From contig JAHCAW010000009.1 in assembly GCA_019634695.1 (NCBI GenBank), forward strand, positions 1 to 64,000: a DNA stretch of 64,000 nt. Reading direction: 5' to 3'. Each line of letters begins with the position of its first letter. Positions within the stretch are counted from its first letter, which is position 1. The notes under the pieces are model-generated. The model saw only the letters and a list, made by a program, of their open reading frames with translations. It was not told the origin of the DNA and ran no database searches. The position numbers and the translations under genes are program-made. Source of the DNA: Candidatus Sumerlaeia bacterium (GTDB taxonomy: Bacteria; Sumerlaeota; Sumerlaeia; SLMS01; JAHLLQ01). Shown here in pieces: positions 16,637 through 24,407 of the stretch.

Positions 16637-18127
16637 ATGAGCGCCGACTCTCCCCCGCCGCCGCGTCGCCGGATCGACGCACCGGTCCTCCTCGTCCTGG
16701 CCTTCGGGGCGCTCTGGGGCGTTTGCCGCTTCGCCTACGGCGAGGTGAACGACGACGCCATGATCACGTTCGTCTACGCGCGCAATCTGGCGCAGGGGCT
16801 CGGCTTCGTCTTCAATCCGGGCGAGATCGTCTACGGCACGACGACGCCGTTGTTCGGACTGTTCGTGTCGCTTGGGATGACGCTCGGCTTCAAGCCCTGG
16901 GCGTGGGTCTATGGCTGGGATGTCGTGTGGGGCGTCGTGAACCTGTGGCGCCTGCGGCAGATGCTCGAGGCGGCCGGTGTCGTTCGCGCGTTTCCGTTCG
17001 CCGCTGGCCTGATCGTGATCGCGTCGGCGCTCACGCTCCCCGTCGGTGGAATGGAGACGGCGTTCTATCAGGTGTTCGTCTTCGGCACACTGGCAGCCCT
17101 GATGCGCGGCGAGTCCGCCGACCGTATCTTCCTCTGGGCATCGCTGGCGGCAATCACGCGGCCCGATGGAGCCGTGGTGTTTGGCGTCGCGCTGCTGCTC
17201 GCCTTGCCTCGCGTGCTGCGTCATGGCGACGCGCGGGCAATCGCGCGCGCAACGTGGCCGCTGCTGCTGGTCGTCGTGCATGCGGCAGCCGTCCTCTGGT
17301 GGTTCGGATCCCTGCTGCCGCAGTCGATGCTTGCCAAGGCCGACTCGACGCGCTTCCTCGACTTCGAGTCCACCTTCCTGCATCGCTTCTTCGCGGACCT
17401 CATCATGCTCTTCACGCGGCCGCACGCGCTCGGGCTCACCGGCGCGGTGGGCTTCCTGCTCTCGTTCCGGTATCGCGTCTTCACTCCGGTGAACCTCTTC
17501 GTGCTGCTCTACATCGGCTTCTTCGCGCTCGGTCGCGCGCCGGACTTCCTCTGGTATCGCACGCCGCTGCTCGTCCTCATGTTCGTCTACGCGGTGCTGG
17601 CGGTCGTGTGGTTGGTGGATGCGATTCCGATCGCGTGGGCGCGCCATCGCGGGCACGAGCCCGCGCCGCCCGATCGCTTTCGACAGCGCTTTGCCGTGGG
17701 GTGCATCCTGATGCTGCTGCTCGTCCCGCAGGTCACGGGATACATCCTGCTGCACGGGCGCGCGTTCCGGTCGCTGGCCATCGACACGAACCAGAAGCGC
17801 TTTCGCGATGCGGCCGACTATATCCGCCTGCGCTCGGTGGGGCCGCCGCAAGTGGCCTCGCACGAGATCGGCCATCTGGGCTACTTCGTCGAGGGTGTTG
17901 TGTACGACTTCGAGGGACTGGTGACGCCTGAGGCCGTCATCGAGCGCGCACGCGGCGTCGATCCCTTCCTGCGCACCGACGCGCAATGGTTCGTCCAAGC
18001 CGTGAATTACGACGACCCGCCCTTCATCGCGCGCAGCCTGATGGAGCGCACGCGCCTGCAAGGATACGCCGTCGCCGCCGTCTTCCCTTGGGACCACGGC
18101 ATGACCTATGTCTTCCGTCGCGAGTGA
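16637..18127 (+). CDS. GT-C fold glycosyltransferase, polytopic membrane protein
   Basis: The 496-residue protein has about ten hydrophobic segments. Near residue 36 it has the N-terminal signature VNDDAMITFVYARNLAQGLG, followed by GEIVYGTTTPLF. The paired Asp residues in the first extracytoplasmic loop are the catalytic feature of ArnT/PMT-type enzymes, which transfer sugars from polyprenyl-phosphate donors on the outer face of the membrane. The C-terminal third is a soluble domain (about 395-496). The acceptor is unknown. The gene stands alone between a hairpin and a convergent secreted-protein gene 7 bp away. Confidence 0.82.
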   Translation: MSADSPPPPRRRIDAPVLLVLAFGALWGVCRFAYGEVNDDAMITFVYARNLAQGLGFVFNPGEIVYGTTTPLFGLFVSLGMTLGFKPWAWVYGWDVVWGVVNLWRLRQMLEAAGVVRAFPFAAGLIVIASALTLPVGGMETAFYQVFVFGTLAALMRGESADRIFLWASLAAITRPDGAVVFGVALLLALPRVLRHGDARAIARATWPLLLVVVHAAAVLWWFGSLLPQSMLAKADSTRFLDFESTFLHRFFADLIMLFTRPHALGLTGAVGFLLSFRYRVFTPVNLFVLLYIGFFALGRAPDFLWYRTPLLVLMFVYAVLAVVWLVDAIPIAWARHRGHEPAPPDRFRQRFAVGCILMLLLVPQVTGYILLHGRAFRSLAIDTNQKRFRDAADYIRLRSVGPPQVASHEIGHLGYFVEGVVYDFEGLVTPEAVIERARGVDPFLRTDAQWFVQAVNYDDPPFIARSLMERTRLQGYAVAAVFPWDHGMTYVFRRE

Positions 18128-18134
18128 GTGCGCG

Positions 18135-19232
18135 CTACGGCGCGGGTGAACCCGCGCGCGAGACGAGGTGGAAGGGGATCATCGCCTCGTTGCCACTCTG
18201 TGTGATCGGATAGTAGGCCATGCGCGATCCCGCCGACGTCTGGCGATGGATGAGCAGCGACTGCGCGTCGCCGCGCACCGGCGCGAGCATGAAGTAACCC
18301 ATCTGGTCGGTGAGTGCCTTGACCGGCGTGCGACCGCCGACGACCTGCACCATTGTGCCCGCCGCAGGACGATCGCCGTCGAACACGACGCCGGAAAGCA
18401 CCTCGTCATGTCGACGCAGCACAACAGGCGCGGGCTCGTGACGCTGGCCGGGCTTCGTCAGCACGATGCCGGTGCGACCGGTCAGTTCGTTCTCGCCACG
18501 CGCCTCCGCACGATGCAGGCGATTCGGCACCACCTGCCGGAACACCGCGATGCCGCGCGCGTTCGTGCGCTCCGAACCGGCAACGCGCAGCGCATCCACG
18601 GTCTCGTCGTAGCCGAAGAGATACACGATCGCGTTGCCCGACGGCGTGCCCTGTGTCGTCACCACCCGCACCACGAGCGTTGCCGCCGACGTGCTCGCAT
18701 CCTCGGGATGCACGAAGGGCTCCGCACCCGCGTCTTCGCGTCGCGTGCCCTCGAGGAACGCGGCCACGCGCGACGGCGTCGCGACATCGTGTGCCGGCGT
18801 CGCGTCGACGGAATCTGTGGCGAACTCCACCCAGCGTTGCGCGAAGGCCTCGCGCTCGGCGTTCGACATCTCCTCGACGCGCGCGCGAAACAGCGAGAAC
18901 ATCAGCAGGCGATCGCCGGCCTGCGACACGCGCTCGCCCTGCGGCGTGCGAAAGCGCTCGTCCGCCAGCCGCACCGTGGCGACAGTTTCCGAATCGGGCA
19001 GCTCCGCCTCGAGACGACCATACGCGTCCGTGCGCAGCAGCGTCTCCGAGACGTCGCCGCCATCGGTCGACCATGCGACGGAGAACGCGACACCCTCGGC
19101 CGGCAAGCCGTCGAAACCGGTCGCGCCGATCACCAGTGGTTCCGCTCGGGCTTGCGAGCGCAGCCCGACTGTCAGAAGAAGGACGCCGAGAAGGAAACCG
19201 ATCCGGCGAAGGGGTGACCAGAAACCGTCCAT
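18135..19232 (-). CDS. Secreted protein with C-terminal carboxypeptidase-regulatory-like domain
   Basis: The 365-residue protein has a signal peptide (SPLRRIGFLLGVLLLTVGL, cleavage after RSQARA). The mature part is a series of beta-rich stretches. The last repeat-like block (LSGVVFDGDRPAAGTMVQVV, then MGYFMLAP) resembles the CarboxypepD_reg/Ig-like fold. Functions of such proteins range from cell-surface display to substrate binding; none can be assigned here. The ATG at 19232 overlaps the start codon of the divergent gene by two bases, so each promoter must lie inside the other coding sequence. Confidence 0.82.
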   Translation of the reverse strand: MDGFWSPLRRIGFLLGVLLLTVGLRSQARAEPLVIGATGFDGLPAEGVAFSVAWSTDGGDVSETLLRTDAYGRLEAELPDSETVATVRLADERFRTPQGERVSQAGDRLLMFSLFRARVEEMSNAEREAFAQRWVEFATDSVDATPAHDVATPSRVAAFLEGTRREDAGAEPFVHPEDASTSAATLVVRVVTTQGTPSGNAIVYLFGYDETVDALRVAGSERTNARGIAVFRQVVPNRLHRAEARGENELTGRTGIVLTKPGQRHEPAPVVLRRHDEVLSGVVFDGDRPAAGTMVQVVGGRTPVKALTDQMGYFMLAPVRGDAQSLLIHRQTSAGSRMAYYPITQSGNEAMIPFHLVSRAGSPAP

Positions 19233-20295
19233 GTCTGCTATCTCTCCCGCACCGCCCCCCGGCGGCAAGGAAAGCCGACGCCGACTTCTTGTCGGGTTGT
19301 TCCTCCTGATGGCGGTCGCTCTCGCCGCCCAGCCCGGCTGGGACGACCAGTGGTTCGGCGATCCGTTGGTGACCGAACCGGTTCGCGTCGCGGATGGCGC
19401 GACGACGCGAACCGCCAGCTTGCAGGATCGCGAGGTCTCGGTCGCGCCGCCCCGGGTTGGGCTCGCCCGGCTCGGTGAAGTGGCGTGGAACTGGGACACG
19501 ATGGTCGCCGAGTTGACGGATCGGCGGTCGCGAGCCCTGCCGGATGCCTTCCGGTTCGTGGAACGACCCGGGCAGACGGTCGATGATTTCCTGGCCGGCC
19601 TGACCCCCGCGGACCCCGAAGTCTGGCTGCTCTGTGCTCCCGCCGGGGTGACCCGAGGGGGGATGCAAACTGTTGAGAGTAGAGAAGTTGTTGTCTACGC
19701 TCGTCGTGGAGCGGGGGCCAGTTGGCGGCTTGAGAGTCAAGACAATATACTTGACGAATACCACATGGGGGAGGGGGCCGCTGAACAGCTGCGCGCCTCA
19801 TGGGACGCCCGCGGACCGCTGCTCGTGATGGCCTGCGATCCAGACAGCGCGCCGCGCCGGCTCGAGGGATTGCTTGATGGATTGTCGGCGATGCTGCCTC
19901 CCGGGGAGTCAGACAAGGTGCAGGCCATCGTCTTCGATACGCCCCCCCGTCCCGCCGAGTTGGTGGATGTGCTGGCGACCATGCCGGTCGCCCCGTCGGT
20001 GGTTGTAATCGTGGGGGACGAGTCTGGCCCGGAGGTGGCAGAGGTGCTGGCGCGCCGGCGCCCGTTGCCGGGCGACCCGCTGGTCGTGGCGGTCGGCGAG
20101 TCGCCTCGATTCCGCGCGGCGATGCTGGCGGATCGACTGGATGCCTGGATTCTTCCTAACTACGGGGTGCTGCTGGACATCACCCGGGAGCCGCGTCCGG
20201 CGGAGCGTCCGCCGCGGGATCAGGTCTGGGTGATACCCTCGGAGCGGTGGTTGGACGCCTCCCGCCGGGGCACTTGGCGTCTGCCGCCGCCCTGA
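19231..20295 (+). CDS. Membrane-anchored or secreted protein of unknown function
   Basis: The 354-residue protein has a basic N-terminus, then a hydrophobic segment (RRRLLVGLFLLMAVALAAQ) that is either a signal peptide or an anchor. The mature part has an alternating beta-alpha pattern at about 190-330 (VQAIVFDTPPRPAELVDVLA, VVVIVGDESGPEVAEVLARR), suggesting a Rossmann-like fold. No family is recognised. Local base composition dips to AT-rich around 19660-19775 inside the gene. It lies directly upstream of parA, 88 bp apart, on the same strand. Confidence 0.75.
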   Translation: MSAISPAPPPGGKESRRRLLVGLFLLMAVALAAQPGWDDQWFGDPLVTEPVRVADGATTRTASLQDREVSVAPPRVGLARLGEVAWNWDTMVAELTDRRSRALPDAFRFVERPGQTVDDFLAGLTPADPEVWLLCAPAGVTRGGMQTVESREVVVYARRGAGASWRLESQDNILDEYHMGEGAAEQLRASWDARGPLLVMACDPDSAPRRLEGLLDGLSAMLPPGESDKVQAIVFDTPPRPAELVDVLATMPVAPSVVVIVGDESGPEVAEVLARRRPLPGDPLVVAVGESPRFRAAMLADRLDAWILPNYGVLLDITREPRPAERPPRDQVWVIPSERWLDASRRGTWRLPPP

Positions 20296-20383
20296 TCGGC
20301 CTGTTTGGGCTTGACGGGTCCAACTCCGGGGCGGAAACAGACCCCTGCACGCCAGATTTCCAGAATCCCACGGAAACATGTGA

Positions 20384-21244
20384 ATGAAGCAGGCAGCCGC
20401 CCCCTCCCCCGCCCCGATTGTTTCACGTGAAACATCGGACGGACCTTCGACCCCCGTCACCATCGCGATCATCAACCAGAAGGGCGGCGTCGGCAAGACC
20501 ACCTCCGCCGTCAACGTGGCCGCCGGACTCGCCCTCCGTGGCTACGATACTCTGCTCATCGACCTCGATCCCCAAGGCAACGCCGCGATCTCCCTCGGCG
20601 TCGATCGCTATGCCGAAGGCGTCGGCACCGCACACGACATCCTCCTGCCCCCCCACCGCGCCGCTCCCCCGCTGGCCCTCGGGCCCAACAAGCCCTTCGT
20701 CTACCCAGGGAACGTCTCGCTGATCCGGGCCGATCTCGACCTGCTCAACCTCGGCGAAGCACGCGACCACGCCCTGCGCGATGGACTCGCCGCTCTCCCC
20801 CGCCCCTACGACTTCATCATCCTCGACGCACCGCCCTCCCTTGGTATCCTCACCCTCAACATCCTCATCGCCAGCACCCACGTCCTCATCCCCATCCAGT
20901 GCGAGTACCTCGCCCTCGAAGGGCTCACCATGCTCCTGGACACCCTCGGGGAGATCCAGAAGACCCACCACCCCACCCTCCAGATCCTCGGGTGCCTCAT
21001 CACCATGAGCGACCTGCGCACCAACCTGTCGCAGCAGGTGGTCGCCGATGTCCGCACCCACCTCGGCGACCGGGTCTTCGACACGATGATCCCCCGCACG
21101 GTGCGCCTCAGCGAGTGCCCCAGCCACGGACAATCCATCTTCGACTACGAGCGCTGGGGCGCCGGTGCCCGCAGCTACGACGCCCTCACCGGCGAAATCC
21201 TCCGCCGCCTCGGCAAGCCCGCCAAGAAAGGAGCACCCCGCTGA
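20384..21244 (+). CDS. parA: Chromosome partitioning ATPase ParA (Soj)
   Basis: ParA is the nucleoid-binding ATPase whose gradient moves ParB-parS complexes and thus the origin regions of the chromosome. The 286-residue protein has a deviant Walker A (KGGVGKTT, 33-40), IDLDPQGN, DAPPSLG and the C-terminal IFDYERWGAGARSYDALTGEI segment. The first 25 residues precede the domain and are encoded partly by a parS site: the codons for VSRET are the palindrome itself. The stop overlaps the parB ATG by one base. Confidence 0.97.
   Translation: MKQAAAPSPAPIVSRETSDGPSTPVTIAIINQKGGVGKTTSAVNVAAGLALRGYDTLLIDLDPQGNAAISLGVDRYAEGVGTAHDILLPPHRAAPPLALGPNKPFVYPGNVSLIRADLDLLNLGEARDHALRDGLAALPRPYDFIILDAPPSLGILTLNILIASTHVLIPIQCEYLALEGLTMLLDTLGEIQKTHHPTLQILGCLITMSDLRTNLSQQVVADVRTHLGDRVFDTMIPRTVRLSECPSHGQSIFDYERWGAGARSYDALTGEILRRLGKPAKKGAPR
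20419..20434. promoter_or_regulatory. Perfect parS site inside parA
   Basis: TGTTTCACGTGAAACA matches the parS consensus at all 16 positions. It lies within codons 12-17 of parA, a common place for parS in bacteria. ParB bound here may also autoregulate the operon. Confidence 0.95.
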
Positions 21245-22206
21245 TGTCCGGTCGACGCAAGCAAGCCCTCGGAAAAGGCCTCGGCGCCCTCCTTGGCGGC
21301 CCCCACGTTCCCGTCTCCCCCATCGCCGCCGCCACCCTCGACGGCCCGGCCCACACCGATCAGGCCCCCGAGGAACCGGCACCGGGTGAACTCCGCCACC
21401 TGCCGCTCGGCATGATCAGCCCGAACCCTCATCAGCCCCGTCGTCACTTCGACGAGGAGGCCCTCGAGGAACTCGCCGCCTCGATTCGCCTGCACGGCGT
21501 CCTGCAGCCCATCCTTGTCACGCCCTCGGTCGCCCGACCGGGCGAGTTCATCCTTCTGGCGGGGGAGCGTCGCCTCCGCGCGTCCGAACTGGCCGAGCGC
21601 GACACCATCCCTGCCCGCGTCCTCACGACCACCGAGTCCGAGCAACTCGAAGTCGCCCTGATCGAGAACATCCAGCGCGAGGACCTCGATCCCGTCGAAG
21701 AGGCCCGCGCCTATCAGGAACTCTCGGTTTCCTTCGGGATGAGCCAGGAGGAAATCTCGAAACGGGTCGGCAAGTCCCGCGTCGCCGTCGCCAACGCCCT
21801 CCGGCTTCTCAAGCTGTCCGACGCCGCCTTGGCGGATCTCCAAACCGGGGCCCTCACCCCCGGCCATGCCCGCGCCATCCTGATGCTACACCACCCGCTC
21901 CAGCAGGAGCTTCTTCGCAAGGAGATCGTCGCCGGGAGCTTAACCGTCCGTCAGGCCGAAGAACGCGCCCGCCGAATCGCCGATGGCTCGGATAAGTCCA
22001 GCAGTACCAGTGCTTCAAAGACTTCGCAGCCCGCGAAACAAAACCTTGACGTGGTAGCGCTTCAAGAGAAATTAACCCTTCGGCTAGGATGCAAGGTCCG
22101 CATCCGGTCGCGAAGCGCTCAGTCGGGAACCGTCGAAATCGCCTACGCCACGCTGGATGATCTCGACCGAGTTCTCGACCTCCTGGGTGTCGATCCCGAC
22201 GCCTGA
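21244..22206 (+). CDS. parB: Chromosome partitioning protein ParB (Spo0J)
   Basis: ParB is the CTP-dependent clamp that loads at parS and spreads on DNA. The 320-residue protein shows the LGKGLGALLG N-terminal motif that contacts ParA and the CTP-binding motifs GERRLRASE and ENIQREDLDPVEEA. The helix-turn-helix MSQEEISKRVGKSRVAVANAL reads parS, and the C-terminal part is the dimer domain. AAAGGAG lies 9 nt before the ATG, inside the end of parA. An Ser/Lys-rich linker separates the DNA-binding and C-terminal domains. Confidence 0.97.
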   Translation: MSGRRKQALGKGLGALLGGPHVPVSPIAAATLDGPAHTDQAPEEPAPGELRHLPLGMISPNPHQPRRHFDEEALEELAASIRLHGVLQPILVTPSVARPGEFILLAGERRLRASELAERDTIPARVLTTTESEQLEVALIENIQREDLDPVEEARAYQELSVSFGMSQEEISKRVGKSRVAVANALRLLKLSDAALADLQTGALTPGHARAILMLHHPLQQELLRKEIVAGSLTVRQAEERARRIADGSDKSSSTSASKTSQPAKQNLDVVALQEKLTLRLGCKVRIRSRSAQSGTVEIAYATLDDLDRVLDLLGVDPDA

Positions 22207-22283
22207 CGGCAGGGGAGAGCGCAACCGGCCGGCACCGCGCATCCGATGTCACACCATCGAATCCGCGCGGAGTGCCCCCGCCC

Positions 22284-23021
22284 ATGTTCGCTCCCCTTCT
22301 TCTCCCCGCCATCCCCAGCATCGGCGTCGATCCCATCCAGGCGCTCAAGGAGACCGACGCCATCGGGCTCCTGTGCATCCTCGCCCTGCTGTACCTCTCG
22401 TTCCTGACCGGCTATCACATCATCATTAAACTGCTCGAGTTGCGCAGCGCCTCGAACCAGTCCGAGGACTTCGTCGCCGAGTGTCTGGACGGCAACAAGA
22501 GCCTGCCCGAGATCTACAAGCTCTCGAGCGAGTTCCCAGACAGCCCGCTCGCCTCGCTGCTGCGCGAGGCCTACGTCGAGTACGAGATGGAAATGCGCGA
22601 GGAGGTCACGGCCCACCTGCCGCTCGACCAGCGCGTGCAGCTCGGCAAGACCAGCGTCGAAAGCGCCCTCGAGCGCACCATCGCCTCGGAGATGCGCCGG
22701 CTGGAGAATCGCCTCGTCCACCTCGCCACTGCCTCCTCGGTCGCCCCTTTCATCGGTCTGTTCGGCACCGTCTGGGGCGTCCTCGGGGCCTTCCAAGCGC
22801 TCGGGCGCGAGGGCAACGCCGGCCTTGCCACCCTCGCACCCGGCATCTCGACCGCGCTGATGACCACCATCTTCGGACTGATCGTGGCCATCCCTGCGGC
22901 TGTCATGTATAATCGCTTGTCATCAGATGTCGCGCGCCTCAGCAGCCAGATGGATTCCTTCGCGCACGAGCTCTCCAACGTCTTCCAGAAGCACCTGCTG
23001 AGGAGGTCACCCGAGGCATGA
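22284..23021 (+). CDS. exbB: MotA/TolQ/ExbB-family proton channel protein
   Basis: ExbB/TolQ proteins form the pentameric inner-membrane channel that converts proton motive force into work on TonB or TolA. The 245-residue product has three membrane segments: one at about 28-50, then two around the signature SSVAPFIGLFGTVWGVLGAF (about 148-167) and STALMTTIFGLIVAIPAAV. The ATG at 22284 is preferred over a GTG 12 bp upstream. exbD starts 4 bp before its end (ATGA), and tonB follows, so this is a complete energy-transducing module. Confidence 0.92.
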   Translation: MFAPLLLPAIPSIGVDPIQALKETDAIGLLCILALLYLSFLTGYHIIIKLLELRSASNQSEDFVAECLDGNKSLPEIYKLSSEFPDSPLASLLREAYVEYEMEMREEVTAHLPLDQRVQLGKTSVESALERTIASEMRRLENRLVHLATASSVAPFIGLFGTVWGVLGAFQALGREGNAGLATLAPGISTALMTTIFGLIVAIPAAVMYNRLSSDVARLSSQMDSFAHELSNVFQKHLLRRSPEA

Positions 23022-23437
23022 TCCGCCGCCATCGCACCATCGCCAAGCCCATGGCCCAGATCAACGTGACGTCGCTGCTCGACATCACGTTCGTGCTCCT
23101 GATCGCCTTCATGATCGTGGCACCGGCCCTGCGCCACGGCATCGATATCGAGCTGCCGACCGTCCGGAAAGCCCCCTCCCTGGCCCCTGAGAAGCCCATC
23201 TCGATCATTGTCAAATCTGATCTTGGCAGTGAGACCGTCTATCTGGAGGGCCAGCCCGTCGAGGTCGCCGACCTGGTGCGCGCCATCAGCCGCCTCGGAG
23301 CGGACCCGACGGCCCGTCCGGTGACACTCGAGGGCGACCGGCGCGCAAACTGGGAGACGATGGCGAAGGTTTTCGCCGAACTCCGCGACGGCGGCATCAC
23401 GAACATCGGCATCATCACGACGGTCTCGGAGTCCTGA
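23018..23437 (+). CDS. exbD: ExbD/TolR-family protein
   Basis: The 139-residue protein has a short cytosolic N-terminus and one membrane helix at about 20-38 containing the essential Asp (SLLDITFVLLIAFMIV). A periplasmic domain follows, typical of ExbD/TolR. The first half of the family signature, AQINVTSLLDI, is clear. It overlaps exbB by 4 bp and tonB starts 4 bp downstream, so the three subunits are translated together. Confidence 0.95.
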   Translation: MIRRHRTIAKPMAQINVTSLLDITFVLLIAFMIVAPALRHGIDIELPTVRKAPSLAPEKPISIIVKSDLGSETVYLEGQPVEVADLVRAISRLGADPTARPVTLEGDRRANWETMAKVFAELRDGGITNIGIITTVSES

Positions 23438-23441
23438 GACG

Positions 23442-24407
23442 ATGCGGTGGGACTTCAAGTTCATAGGCTTGACGGGATCGGCGCTCGTGCACCTGTTTCT
23501 GGTCGCGCTGATGGTCCTGCTTTCCTATAAGCCGGCACCCGTCATGACGGCCAGCGCCTCGCAGCCCGTCATGGCGCAAATGCTCGAGAGCCCGCCCCCT
23601 CCGCCGCCGCAAGTCCGGGCGACGCCGCCGCCTCCCGACCCGCGTCCCACCGCCACGCCGGAACCCGTTCGTCCGAACGAGATCATCGTTCCCGAGAAAC
23701 CCAAGGAAACCCCGACGCCCACGCCGACCCCGACGCCCCGGCCGACGGCGACCCCGACTCCCCGTCCAACTCAGACGCCCACGCCGACACCACGGCCGAC
23801 GGCAACCCCGACCCCCACTCCACGCCCGACCGCCACGCCCCGGGCGACACCCACGCCCACCAGCACCCCGCGGCCGACGGCGACCCCGCGCCCGACTCCG
23901 ACGCCGCGGCAGACAGCCACGCCCCGGCCCGCGATCGACCCCTCGAAGGCACAGGAACTCTACAATCAACTTAACGTGTCGAGCACGGGGCGCGCGCCGC
24001 GCGAGACGCCCCGTCAGGTCGCCCAGGCCGGCACGAGTCGGCCGGCTCCCCGCGGCGCCGCCGACACGCACAACTTCACCTCGCGTCCGGTCAACGTCGG
24101 TGCCACGGCGATGCACGGCGACGGATTGCCGGAGTACTACTCGGAAGGCGCGCTGCGCGCCGTGGGTCGCAACTTCAATGTGCCCGCGGCCGACAAGCAG
24201 AACGCGATCGCCATCGTGGAGTTCACGATTCTGCGCGACGGCACGCTGAAGGACTTCCGCATCGTGAAGTCTGCCGGCTCGTCGCGGCTCGACAAGATGG
24301 CGCTCGACGCGCTCGAGGCGACGAAACGCTTCTCGCCGCTGCCCGACGGCGTGCAGGGCTCGAGCATCCGCCGACGCATCACGTTCAGCTATCAGGACGC
24401 GTCCTGA
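23442..24407 (+). CDS. tonB: TonB-like energy transducer with long Thr-Pro spacer
   Basis: The 321-residue protein has an N-terminal anchor (SALVHLFLVALMVLLSY) with a His for ExbB contact. A Pro-rich spacer follows, about residues 50-165, made largely of TPTP/RPTATP units that span the periplasm. The C-terminal TonB-like domain is at about 240-321 (GTLKDFRIVKSAGSSRLD, then ALDALEATKRFSPLPDG). Because the C-terminus matches TonB rather than TolA it probably serves outer-membrane receptors; no receptor gene is in the window. The 3' end overlaps the membrane-protein cluster tail to tail by 23 bp. Confidence 0.9.
   Translation: MRWDFKFIGLTGSALVHLFLVALMVLLSYKPAPVMTASASQPVMAQMLESPPPPPPQVRATPPPPDPRPTATPEPVRPNEIIVPEKPKETPTPTPTPTPRPTATPTPRPTQTPTPTPRPTATPTPTPRPTATPRATPTPTSTPRPTATPRPTPTPRQTATPRPAIDPSKAQELYNQLNVSSTGRAPRETPRQVAQAGTSRPAPRGAADTHNFTSRPVNVGATAMHGDGLPEYYSEGALRAVGRNFNVPAADKQNAIAIVEFTILRDGTLKDFRIVKSAGSSRLDKMALDALEATKRFSPLPDGVQGSSIRRRITFSYQDAS

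Noticed and set aside
23700-23945. DNA tandem repeat in the TonB spacer as a mobile or regulatory element
   Set aside because: The repetition follows from Thr-Pro and Arg-Pro codons of the periplasmic spacer; units are irregular at DNA level.
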